This document shows positions 12,463-22,800 of a stretch of 64,000 bases of DNA, piece by piece. Position numbers and translations under genes: made by a program. The stretch comes from Xenoacremonium recifei (Eukaryota; Ascomycota; Sordariomycetes; Hypocreales; Nectriaceae), in the NCBI GenBank assembly GCA_012184525.1, contig WOFQ01000013.1, positions 620,001 through 684,000 on the forward strand, written 5' to 3'. The notes beneath the pieces were generated by a model. The model did not search any database. It was given only the letters and a program-made list of their open reading frames with translations, and was not told the DNA's origin. How positions within the stretch are numbered: the stretch's first letter is position 1; every line of letters begins with the position of its first letter.

Positions 12463-12833
12463 TGTAGCGACCTGAGTGAGAGAGTGGCTTTGTGACAACT
12501 TCGTATTGCCAGCGGTTCTGCGATGGAGGTCATGTGATTTAAGCGGACAGCGTGGCATATCCTCCAGGAGCAAAGTCGCCGGGGGTTCGCCCATGATACG
12601 AATTGTAATCAGTGTCGTGAAATTTTTTTGGAAGAAGATGAGATCTATAGAACATTGTGCCATCTCATTAGATTGAAATATTCGAAATTGTGGTGTATTG
12701 TACAGTCCGAGTTGGCTGGGTACGCTCATATGCAATTCCATGACCCAGACCCCTCTATCGTAGCATAAATAGTACAACTCTGGCTATCTTGAATGAATAT
12801 TCAGGTAGTCAGAAATCCTTCTGGGTATTTGCT
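12463..12833. other. Short intergenic, promoter of DUF218 gene
   Basis: 371 bp between the DUF218 start and the dihydrofolate synthase stop; both genes are on the minus strand. It is AT-rich around 12590-12790. It must hold the DUF218 promoter and the 3' UTR of the folate gene. Nothing else seen. Confidence 0.5.
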
Positions 12834-14861
12834 TCAACCAGCGCGTCTCTCCGTGAATGCTTTTGAGAACCCGTCCTTGCTCTTTTCTTCCGCCTCCTTT
12901 TCCGCAGCCATCTGCTTCCTCAACGACCATCTCTGTTCAGTCTTCGCAGCTTGCCTTGTACTCTGGGCTACCGATTGGTCCAGGGACAACTCTGCAGATG
13001 CCTCTGTCGGCGCTTTCTGAGCTTCAACGAAGGGTGATTGCTGTTTAGCCGAAGGTTTCTTGGGGTGCCCGAAAATCTTCTTGTAACCCATGTACTTTTT
13101 GTGTGGTAATGGTTCATATCCACGAACCTTGGACATAGACTCGCCATAAAGCTTCTGGTGTTTGGATGCCTCTTGCTCCAGCTCCTTGATTTTGGCTTCC
13201 TTCTCAACCTGGGAACCCTTCGACTCGCTCTTCGTATCGTTTTGAATGGCTAGTATCGCCTTTCGATAGCTCTTCTCTTGGTTCATGTGATACGCTGCTG
13301 TTCGTTGGTTCTGCGATACCTCTGATGAGACCTTGGACGGCGTGGGATCTCCACCATCGCGAACGTTAGCGAACGTTGAATTTCGGATTGGAGAGAGGTA
13401 CCAATGTCGTCTTGCTTGCTTAAACTCCCTTTGCTCTTCATCCGTCAACGGTCTCTCCTGAGCGAGTTGCGTGTAGCGATAGAGTTGAGCTCGGCCTGGA
13501 CGTCGCGTCCCTAATTCTCGTTTTCGACTGACGCCATCGAGGCGAAAGAGATCCCGGACGAGGTACAGACTGCCTGTGAACACGACCGGACCATCTGCGC
13601 CAGCCTTCTCGCACGCCCATTTCAAAGCGCTCGCGATGTCCGGCTCCCCGTCATAAATGTTCTCTGGCCTCCCGACAATATTTTGGGCAATGTCTGCGGC
13701 ATAATTCGCAGGCGCCGGTTGAGGTTCATTCGGCCTTTGGACAAACTCAACGGAAGCGAAGTTGTCTCCAGGCTGCACTAGCTTCTCGATCATTTGATCA
13801 AACGGCTTATGCTTGCTCGATGACATGCCCATGATCCAAGTAACAGGTTGCTCCGGTTTCCTCAAGTTCTTGTCGACATATCCGACGAGTCCTTCGATGC
13901 CCAACATATTATGAGCGCCGTCAACCAGAATATTCCGCGATTCTGAACCAGTGAGTTGAGGTCCAATTCGGACCGTTTCCATCCTTCCTGGCAAATACGG
14001 TTCCGTAGACATTAGTTTGTCGAGGTTGATCTCCTTGAGTGGGAAAAGGTGGCGGAATGCCAGAGTAGCACAAAGGAGGTTCTGGATTTGGTAGCTTTCG
14101 AGCTTCCACTTGTTGTTGTCCAGCGACATGAGGAGAGGTTCGGCCTTCCAAGACATGACCAAATCAGTTCCAATCTCGCGGGCGTGTTCTCGCAGCACAC
14201 GAACAACGGAGGGCTGATTGGTATGGTCAACAATGCAGGGGACGCCTTTTCGCATGATGCCGGCCTTGACCTTGGCGATGTTCTCGATGTTGTTCCCAAG
14301 GTATTCTTGGTGATCCAGGCCAATCTTGGAGATGATGGTGACAGCCTTTTCCTTCATGGCATTAGTGGCGTCTGTTGCGCCACCCATACCGACTTCGACG
14401 ATGCCGTAAGGCACGTGCATCTTGTTGAATACACGAAAAGCTGTTGCAGTCTCGAGCTCGAATGGCGAGAGTGTCTCCGGATCTTCGCCGTGCTGGAATT
14501 TCCAGCCAGCCGCTATTCGATCCCACTTGTCTTGGACATGCTTGGCCTCCATCTCATACATCCGTGGGTTCACGTAGAGTCCGTTGATAGTAACACCATT
14601 ATGCCTCTCTGGAAATGCTGGTGAGGTATAGCTGCCATAGCCGATGCCCGCGAGCTTGAAGAGGCCCGAAAGAAAGGCACAGATGGAGCCTTTGCCGTTG
14701 GTGCCGCCCACATGAATGCCCTGCCACTCCTGTTTGGTAGGAACAACTCGGTTGATGCGATCAAGGCCGAGACGGATGTCCCGATATCCGGCTTGCTTCT
14801 TCTGGGATAAGGCGCGGGAGATGCGGTTGATGGCCAGCTGGATGTCCTGAGAGGATGACAT
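12834..14861 (-). CDS. FOL3: Dihydrofolate synthase, Mur-ligase family, with long C-terminal extension
   Basis: An intronless frame of 675 residues. The enzyme couples dihydropteroate to glutamate with ATP to make dihydrofolate. The P-loop HVGGTNGKGS is at residues 50-59. SYTSPAFPERHNGVTING (~77-94) is the family's second signature, VEVGMGGATDATN (~156-167) carries metal/ATP-binding residues, and GLDHQEYLGNN (~181-191) and VDGAHN (~313-318) follow in the usual order. The Mur-ligase core ends near residue 442 (GSLYLVRDLFRLDG). Yeast Fol3 is about 430 residues, so ~230 residues (445-675) are extra. That extension is hydrophilic, Lys/Glu/Gln/Ala-rich and probably helical, with no domain I recognise. 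A folylpolyglutamate synthase role is less likely because of the HNGVTING-type N half, but not excluded. Confidence 0.85.
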   Translation of the reverse strand: MSSSQDIQLAINRISRALSQKKQAGYRDIRLGLDRINRVVPTKQEWQGIHVGGTNGKGSICAFLSGLFKLAGIGYGSYTSPAFPERHNGVTINGLYVNPRMYEMEAKHVQDKWDRIAAGWKFQHGEDPETLSPFELETATAFRVFNKMHVPYGIVEVGMGGATDATNAMKEKAVTIISKIGLDHQEYLGNNIENIAKVKAGIMRKGVPCIVDHTNQPSVVRVLREHAREIGTDLVMSWKAEPLLMSLDNNKWKLESYQIQNLLCATLAFRHLFPLKEINLDKLMSTEPYLPGRMETVRIGPQLTGSESRNILVDGAHNMLGIEGLVGYVDKNLRKPEQPVTWIMGMSSSKHKPFDQMIEKLVQPGDNFASVEFVQRPNEPQPAPANYAADIAQNIVGRPENIYDGEPDIASALKWACEKAGADGPVVFTGSLYLVRDLFRLDGVSRKRELGTRRPGRAQLYRYTQLAQERPLTDEEQREFKQARRHWYLSPIRNSTFANVRDGGDPTPSKVSSEVSQNQRTAAYHMNQEKSYRKAILAIQNDTKSESKGSQVEKEAKIKELEQEASKHQKLYGESMSKVRGYEPLPHKKYMGYKKIFGHPKKPSAKQQSPFVEAQKAPTEASAELSLDQSVAQSTRQAAKTEQRWSLRKQMAAEKEAEEKSKDGFSKAFTERRAG

Positions 14862-15600
14862 GATCGGCCCTCATCTCACCGAGGTCGGTTCAGTGGACTG
14901 AAGCCACAAAAGGCTCCAGCAACAAGGTAGAAGCACTCCCACTCTCCACGGAGTGAATTGGAGAGGCAGGATCAGCCAAAGTCGATGATCGAGGCGGACG
15001 CGGTCAGATCGTTCAGTCCATGACAGACCATCAATTTTCGCTGTCAGAGCCGACACAATGCTGGGACGATATGGACCCACTTCGTCCTCGATTTTCAGCC
15101 ACAGCCTCGCAAGCCACACTGGTCCCACCATGTCGAGGATCCTTGCCCGTGCATCAGCCCCCCCGTGTTGGCGTGGCAGCCGCAAGCAGCCACCAGCCAC
15201 TTCCCGATCATGCATGTTAGGAGAAAGTGCGTGAGCGTGCGTGATTCTCTATCATCTGCTAACATTTTCTGGAGACAGCGGCTCAGCCGCAGCGATCGAT
15301 GGCTTGCCGCCGCACCTTCCTCCCGAGTCTTCAGTCCCTTTTCCACCTTCTCTCGCCCCAGAAAATCTCCCCCTTGACAGGTCGCGCAAGGCTCCAGCGC
15401 CAATCCAGTCCGCTTTTCGTCTCTCCACCAACGACTTCACGATTCACGCTCCATCATCCGTTTCATCACGCATCCGCTCCATCGCGCGCTGAAGCCATCG
15501 CCAACTTCGACGCCCATCACCAGTTGCGACTACTCGGCCTCGATCAGACGCGCCCCGACCCCTTTCCGTTCGCTCGAATCACCTTCGCCTGCGTCCTACG
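14862..15600. promoter_or_regulatory. Divergent promoter, FOL3 and the 482-residue protein gene
   Basis: 739 bp separate the two ATGs, so both 5' leaders and promoters lie here. The right half (from about 15240) is pyrimidine-rich with TC tracts, typical of highly expressed fungal leaders just upstream of the ATG at 15601. Long frames overlap on both strands but none looks like a protein. No clear TATA box is visible. Confidence 0.45.
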
Positions 15601-17526
15601 ATGGGCTTGCCGTAAGTCGACACTGTTTTTTCCCATTCCGCCGCTTGGGCGCCGTCGCGCGCTTGGTTCAGCCAGCAGCCTGTCTCGCATCGCGACGCAT
15701 CCCCACGATGTCACTCCCGAGGCCAAGCAGCGTTCCAACATCGAAGCGGCTCGACGCGACTACCATGCATTGCATCTTCTCGCTTTTCGCCCTCTTTTTC
15801 GCGACCATTTCGCCGTCCGCTTCTGCCAGCCTCAGCCTGATCCATCCTGACCCCGATCTATCATCCTCGCCCTCATCTATCACTGATCTATTATCCTCAC
15901 CTTGATCTGGTATTCTCACCCTGATCTATCATTCTTTTTCTAATCTATTATTCCTACCCTGATCTTCATCCTTACCCCAATCTATCATCCTCGCCCTGAA
16001 CCCCGATTCACTGACTGACTCCCGATAGTCTATTCGTCGCCCCGGTCGAGTCAGACCTTCCCTCCAAGGCTGCCGACGCGAGTCGCAACTCTCCTCCGCG
16101 AACCAGCATCCGTCGCCATGGACGGTACGCACGTGAGCGTGAGCGTCGCGCGGATATAATGAGGCGCAGTAACCTCATTCGCGAGCGCGTTGAAACCATG
16201 CGCAGCAGCTACTCACCTTTCGACGATGAGCCACCTCGTTGGGCAGACCGAGAACGACGGCAAACCAGATATCCGGCAAGATTTCCGGATCCGGAGCCCG
16301 AAGAAGATGAGCGTGAAATGGTGAATGCCGAGTTGGGCGAAGCTATTAGCCGGTACCACCGATGGCACCCAGCCCCCGAAGAGGACGATGCCGTTGATCT
16401 CGGTTGGTGGTCCATGACCACCCGCCCAAGAGATTTATTGGAGGTGAGTACTCTTCTTCATAGCCGAGAGGGTTATGCCATCGCTAACAAGCACGCTACC
16501 CAGTCATCGACACAACCACCTGAGCCCAATGCTGTTCAACCACCGCCACGGCAGAGGTCCACGACATCATCGATGCGACCTGCTGCTTCCAGCAACTCTG
16601 AGACATCTCAGAGCCGGCGAGCAGCTATTCGTCGAGAGGCAACAGCTCTTGCTTCCGAGTACAATGCGCAAAGCCGCAGCGCTATTTTGCGAAGCATTCG
16701 AGATATCAACGGCCTCGGGGTCAACGGCCTAGGCGATCGTGACAGAAGCCTTAGTCCGGAAGTCTGGGATACTCTGCTAACTACATTGACACCCGACCCG
16801 CAGCCGCCCAGTGCTGGGTCTTCCTTTGCCTCAACGGTGGCATCGCAAAGCGCTGGTGTGTCCGGCGTGTCGTCGGGCACCTCGCGGACGACTCCTGAGA
16901 CCCGGGAAGGCATTCAGACCCGGGGAGACGGAAACGTGGACCCGGGTTGCGAGTCGGGCTGTGAGAACTCGGATGGGGCTGGTGCTGGTCCAGACGATGA
17001 GCCGACCAGCAGACGACGTCGAGAGACTCGCAGGTCACCTCGTGATGGTATCCCGAGAGAGAACAGAGAGATCCTCCGCAGATTCAGCATGAGGCCTGCT
17101 ACTGATAACAGGCGCGTGCGGGTCGAAGAACCTCTTCTACGCAGCAGATGGACGAGCACAGAGGGTCAGCTTGATGGCTTTCCTGATGCTTTTGGTCGCC
17201 GCGGCCGTGGAGGCATCTCTAGGAGCAGTATGTTTGAAACAAGACAGTCGGAGCCTAGTTTTGATGATCTCCTTTCTCGTGGATCGAACAGCGGTTGGGT
17301 CGGTCAGATGTCGATTGGAGCATCGGACGACGAGCAAATGACGGAACGCCAAAGATTGAACCGAGAGAGCTCTTCCATCTCAGCGAACAACACTTCACAG
17401 GGTGAGGAGGACTGGTCCGGCATGCAACGCATCGTCCGGAGCCTCGCTCGACGAGAGGATATACCCGATGAGTGGTGGGCTGAGGCGGGCCTCAGCAGGA
17501 CACTACCTCAAGACGGGACTGAATAG
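15601..17526 (+). CDS. Conserved fungal protein of unknown function, tiny first exon
   Basis: Three exons: 15601-15611, 16029-16443 and 16504-17526, 482 residues. Exon 1 is only 11 nt (MGLP, split codon). Its donor is GTAAGT, and the 417-nt intron ends after CTGACTGAC branch-like sequence at CCGATAG. Exon 2 then opens as LFVAPVESDLPSKAADASRN and runs in frame through RRHGRYARERERRADIMRRS. Intron 2 (16444-16503, 60 nt, stop-free) has a GTGAGT donor, GCTAAC branch and CCCAG acceptor. The protein is hydrophilic, Arg/Ser/Glu-rich and largely disordered. A compact C-terminal block, EDWSGMQRIVRSLARREDIPDEWWAEAGLSR, is the part most likely to be conserved and functional. No catalytic motif, signal peptide or membrane segment is seen. 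Function unknown. A start at the later ATG 16159 would lose 47 N-terminal residues. Confidence 0.72.
15835..16000 (+). repeat. Degenerate ~18-19 bp tandem repeat inside intron 1
   Basis: About nine imperfect copies of CCCTGATCTATCATCCTC run head to tail, with variants such as ACTGATCTATTATCCTCA and CCCAATCTATCATCCTC. They lie inside the 417-nt first intron of the 482-residue protein gene, just upstream of the branch site. The array is pyrimidine-rich, so it also extends the polypyrimidine character of the intron's 3' half. Confidence 0.75.
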
Positions 17527-18392
17527 ATGATGGGGTCTAGATTGATTGCCTTTATATACACATGAGCGTGCTGGGATTTTGAGCAAGGCGAAAAGGGGGA
17601 TTTGACGAATGAGCGGTTGAATGAAAAGAAAGCAGCAAAAAGGATTGATGGACAATTTGATCTGAAGGAAGTCTTGGGACCACTAGGGTTATGTTTTGGC
17701 ACTCATCAAAGGCCTGGCGTTTAATGGCAACGGACATGTGAGAGCTTAAATCAGCTATTAATGAACGAAGATTTGGTACATCCACAACTACGTATCCTGT
17801 TCTATTCCTGTTGTCGAGCCGGGGTTCGCTACCTAACAAACGTGAACTTGGACTTGGGATCGACCAAAACAACGTCGTGCCTGGTCCCTGACATATCGTG
17901 GATCAACCCCTACCTTGTTTAGACGGGGATTACGGAGCCGCCATTAACATCCGGAGCACATATTTGTGAAAGACCGATCTTCTCCCAGGTACCGAGCATG
18001 TGCTACGTGATGCCTGGCGGGTGACAGTGGCTTCAATAGTCGACGGATGCTTGCGTGAGGGATGCGAAACGAAGCCAGTCAGTTGGCCAAACCAACGGAA
18101 CACCCGGATATGCGTCTCACTGGGTTTGCCGAGAGCACTCATTTCGTGGCCGCCTCGTCCAGGCTCTGCACGCGAGACACTCTATCCGTGAAGCAATCAC
18201 TGATGGGCTGTCCTCACCGCCTGCTGTGACTTGTTCTTTCTGACTTGTCACCTTTGGCCAGGTGGAAGAGGGGGACGGGCCAATGGCGCACTCACCACGG
18301 CAGCGAGCAAAGAAGCAAGCCTCGTCATCTGGCCGTCAGCATCGAGTCCGGTGCTGGCGCGTGTGTGTGCGAACGCATGGTCGATCGGCGGC

Positions 18393-18411
18393 GGGCTGGG
18401 CTGGGCTGGGC
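18393..18411 (+). repeat. (GGGCT)n pentanucleotide microsatellite
   Basis: Three full GGGCT units and a partial fourth, in the intergenic region upstream of sepH. Confidence 0.85.
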
Positions 18412-18470
18412 AGGCTTCACAGGGACTGGGGGTGTTGGAGAAGTGCAGCGAGAGGCACAAACAGCGCACA

Positions 18471-18490
18471 ACCAGACCAGACCAGACCAG
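18471..18490 (+). repeat. (ACCAG)4 pentanucleotide microsatellite
   Basis: Four perfect ACCAG units, 60 bp after the GGGCT array in the same intergenic region. Confidence 0.85.
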
Positions 18491-19340
18491 CCTTACGAAG
18501 GGGTGGTTCCCGTGGGCGGGCAGCGCATAAGATCGGGGGTTACATTACGCCCCTCAAGGATGAGACGCATTAGTGGCTGCTGCTCCGAGACTAGGTAAGC
18601 TGAACTGAACAATGCCTGCACCGGCCGGAGTGCTGTTGGTTGTTGGCTGTTGGTGCTGACGATGAATAAACGAGAGGCACTTTATTGTGCTGTGCAGGGG
18701 AGAACTTGCTTTGGCAAGAGGTCGCCTGAGATAAAATGTTATCGCCGGTCCAGAAATAATTCCGGGGGAAAAACGTTGATTGAAGCGAGACACGTGTCTC
18801 ACGGCGCCAGGCACATGCCCAAGCGACTCCCTCAGGCACCCGGCCGAAATATCATTGCATATCTCGGCAGCGAGGCCACGGCCAATCGCAAGCGGCCGGG
18901 CCAAGACAAGGCATGAAAGTCGACATGTTTTGGGTTCCAACGGGATCTCGTCCAGGGATGCCATCCCATCGGGCCTCAACCTGGTACGCTACTTGTACAG
19001 GCCCCCTGATCCCGGGCACTTTAGCGGGCTTGGGGGGGGCCGGGCTGGCTGAACGCCCTGTAATTGTGCTCCGTAGAGTGCCTGAGCGCCTGGAGCGGTG
19101 CCCTGAGCTGGTGGAATCGTGGTGGGGTGGAGCCTGCATGGCGCCCATGAGGTGTGCCGTGGGAGAGAGTTGAGAGCGGACACTCGCTGTAAGAGACGGC
19201 AAGAGCAACAACACCTTCAAGCGGGTGATTGGCGACGCCTTCCTCTCCTCGCATCTCCCCAAACCCTCGCAGTTCCTAACGCTCTGTCTCGGCCTCTTTT
19301 CCCTTTTCCACCTGTTTAGTCCTCTTGGGTGCTGCCCGAG

Positions 19341-19365
19341 CCCTGCCCTGCCCTGCCCTGCCCTG
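19341..19365 (+). repeat. (CCCTG)5 pentanucleotide microsatellite
   Basis: Five perfect CCCTG units in the pyrimidine-rich presumptive leader of sepH. The same unit recurs at 29200 and, on the opposite strand, at 30096. Confidence 0.9.
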
Positions 19366-19460
19366 CCGTTCCTCACCGGTCGCTCATTTACATCATCCAG
19401 CCCACTCACTGCTAGCCGGAGTACTTGTACTGTGCTCGAATGTGAACCGCCCGGGCACGC

Positions 19461-19482
19461 ACCTGGACCTGGACCTGGACCT
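19461..19482 (+). repeat. (ACCTGG)n hexanucleotide microsatellite
   Basis: About three and a half ACCTGG units, in the sepH upstream region. Confidence 0.85.
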
Positions 19483-19630
19483 CATCAGCCAGAGCCCGCG
19501 ACCCGCTCTCGACTATCGACGACGTCCCTTGACCTGACCATCGCCCCTCCTCTCGGTTCCTTACCTGCTACGAGTCTTGTCGAGAGGACTGGCCCCTCCG
19601 GAATCGAGCAGCGAGATCGAATCTCGTTCA

Positions 19631-19645
19631 AGTCCAGTCCAGTCC
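19631..19645 (+). repeat. (AGTCC)3 pentanucleotide microsatellite
   Basis: Three perfect AGTCC units about 200 bp before the sepH start codon. Confidence 0.8.
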
Positions 19646-19849
19646 AGCCCCGAGAGAATCGATCGAATGCGAATCCCTTGCGTCGCGAGCCCTCCATCAT
19701 AGCCGGGAATGCGATCCCCTCCCTGACGATCCCCGTTCTCCTCCGCCCCCGTTCGCTCGTTACTGCCGTTCTTTGCGGAGGCAGAATCTACCAGGGGAGC
19801 CGTCCAACGCCCGAGTCGAGCATCGTGCCGCCGCCGAGGACCGTAGAGC

Positions 19850-22800
19850 ATGGTTCGCGAGACGCAGTACAACGCCAATGGCAGGCCGGCTGCAGTCGCC
19901 TCGCGCGAGCGGGCTGCCATGCCGGGAACGCCGTCGCGCAAGGAGAAGCTGCTGGAGTCGTCGGCCGTGCAGGATCCGGGATTGAAAGACTACGTGCGTA
20001 TACCAAACCAAGCTGCGGGAGACTTGATATCTGGAAACGGCCCTCCCACCTCGCGGGCAAGATGTGCTGGACGTGCGGGTTGCTGATATTTGGCGTGTAC
20101 AGCGTTTGGGAGAGTGCCTCGGCAAGGGCGCGTTTGGCTCCGTCTACAAGGCTTTCAACTGGGGGACGGGCGAGGCTGTTGCGGTGAAGCAGATCAAGCT
20201 CGCAGATTTGCCCAAGAGCGAACTGCGCATGATCGAGGTGCGTTTGGACGAGCCAAGACCAGTTGCGAGAAAGATCGGGGAGCTAACTTGGGGCCTGGCA
20301 TTATAGAGCGAAATCGATTTGCTCAAGAATCTTCATGTAAGAAACGGGCAGATGGCTAACCACGTCCGCGAGCACATCCAACTGACTTTTACTAGCACGA
20401 CAACATTGTCAAATACATCGGCTTCGTCAAATCGGTCGACTGCTTAAACATTATCCTGGAGTAAGTCTAGAAGCTTGGCGAGCATCACGAGACACTCACC
20501 CGCAACAGGTACTGTGAAAACGGCTCACTCCATTCGATATGTAAAGCGTACGGCAAGTTCCCCGAGAATCTGGTTGGCGTCTACATGACCCAGGTGCTTC
20601 ATGGCCTTCAATATCTCCACGACCAGGGCGTCATCCACCGCGACATCAAGGGCGCCAACATCCTGACCACCAAAGACGGCACCGTCAAGCTCGCCGACTT
20701 TGGCGTCTCAACGAGCACTCTTGCAGGAGGCCAGGATAAGGAGGCACAGGTTGTCGGCACGCCGTACTGGATGGCCCCCGAGATCATCCAATTGTCGGGT
20801 GCCAGCTCAGCGTCGGATATCTGGAGCGTGGGATGCACCGTCATTGAGCTCTTACAGGGCAAGCCGCCGTACCACAACCTGGCCGCCATGCCGGCCTTGT
20901 TTGCCATCGTGAATGACGACCATCCCCCGCTCCCTGAAGGCATCTCGGCTGTTTGTTTCCGCCTACAACCCCCGCTGTGCACGCATTCACTAACCACAGC
21001 CAGGCTGCCCGAGACTTTCTCATGCAATGCTTCCAGAAGGATCCTAACCTCCGAGTCACTGCGAGGAAGCTGTTAAGACATGCCTGGATTACAGGATGTC
21101 GTCCGCGAGCTGAGGCTCCGGTATCAAGAGCGCCGGCCAACTTCAGTCAAGCTGTCGAGGAAGTCAAGCAGTGGAACAAGGCCCTCAAGTCATCAGAGTC
21201 ATCCTTACGTGCCTCAACGGGCTCAGAATCTGCGCCCCCAGCTCGCTTGATGGCAGGGACACCGGCAAAAGGGCCTTTGACCCTGGCAAAACCACGGCCA
21301 GGTGCTGAAGCATTTAGCCAGCCTGAACTTGCAGATGATGATAATTGGGACGACGACTTTGTTACCGCCATATCACCAAGTGCTTTGCAGCTACCACATC
21401 TTAAGCCGCAGGACAACTTTGGTGGCCTATTATCGAGTGATCGATTAAAGGCCTTTGCATCGGCCAACGATGGGAGGAACGAAAGCACGCATTACGACGA
21501 CGATTTCGAGGGCGAGCTTATGACAATCAAAGGTCCACACTATTGGCAAGATGATACACAGGAGCAAACCATCAGGCCATTCAAGAAGACGGAACCATCA
21601 AGATCGCATCACAGGACAAAGTCAAGTTCAAGACATGCAGTAGGTGCTGGCGGCTCAGGGCGGAGTTCAGGAAAAAGATCACCATCAAAACCGCATTTCA
21701 ATAAGTTCGAGCTGCCTTCAAGGCCCGACGTGGTGTATCGAGAGCAGAGCGTGGAGGATTATTCCGACTTGTTTGTGGATAACGAAAGCGTCTTTAACCA
21801 TCGCGTAAACCAGGTCGCCAAGAGGGTTTGTTGGTTTCTATCACTAGTCGTTTCACTCTGCTGACAGATTTGCAGGCCTCACGGCAAAGCGATGCACCTC
21901 AACTTTTTCACCCCTCCGATCTTACGAGTCTACCACGGTCAATGCAAGGCCCCTTTGGCGAAAGCATAAAGAAGAAATCCTCGAGGCCATCAGTACTACC
22001 AGATCGACCTATGCGACGTACACGCTCTTCAATAGAAATACAAAAGTTTGCCGAGAACGACGACGAAGATTTCAGCGATATTTTCGGCCCTGAAGATTCG
22101 ATCGCAGAAAAGGAGGAGAGCGAACGAGGCTCAGAGGATGGTGGTCTCATGCTCATGTCAAAAATATCGAGCAATTCATGGCTCGGCGACGACGAAGATG
22201 AAGATGACCCCTTTGCGTCCATGGATCCAGGTTGGGATGAAATGGATTTGGAAGCCAATATTGCCAGAGACCGACATGCACGGTTAGCAGAGAAGGTTGA
22301 AGGTTTAGTACGGTCTTTAAAGACAACCGAAGGTGACGACACGCTGGCTGAATACTCTGAAGACTTGGTAAGCACGCAGACCCTGACACCTTACGACCTT
22401 GAGACTGACGCCGGCCAGCTTGCGCTATTATGGGAGAACCGAGAGGTCAAAAATTTGATCATCAGTTCTCACGGGCTATTGCCTATCTTGGAAATTCTAG
22501 AGCCTTGTACTGTGAAGAGCAGGCAGTATATGATATTGCAACTGCTCAAGGTGGTAAATGCTGTAGGTCACGGTTGCTATTTCTGTCAGTTTTTGGCGTT
22601 AACATCGGACAGATCATCCTGGATGATGTGGAAATTCAAGAAAACCTATGCTTTGTTGGCGGCATCCCCATTATCACACGGTTTGCAGCCCGCCAATACT
22701 CGAACGAGATTCGATTAGAAGCCGCCGCTTTTGTTCGGCAAATGTACCAAACTTCAACTTTGACATTACAAATGTTTGTGTCAGCTGGAGGTCTCAACGT

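Larger units (their letters stand above)
17527..19849. other. Intergenic with sepH promoter and leader, microsatellite-rich
   Basis: 2.3 kb between two plus-strand genes. The left part is AT-rich; from about 18230 it is GC-rich and holds several tandem short repeats (listed separately). From about 19240 the sequence is pyrimidine-rich, as expected for a long sepH leader. The open frame at 19225-20187 is a by-product of this composition and overlaps the real kinase exon in another frame. No other gene seen. Confidence 0.45.

Noticed and set aside
16118..16159. A 13-codon upstream ORF with an ideal ATG context whose TAA overlaps the ATG at 16159 (TAATG), suggesting reinitiation.
   Set aside because: Once exon 1 at 15601-15611 is joined to 16029, the real reading frame runs straight through this stretch, so the ATG at 16118 is simply out of frame inside coding sequence.
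19225..20187. A 320-codon plus-strand ORF upstream of sepH.
   Set aside because: It runs through pyrimidine-rich leader and microsatellites and overlaps sepH exons 1 and 2 in a different frame.
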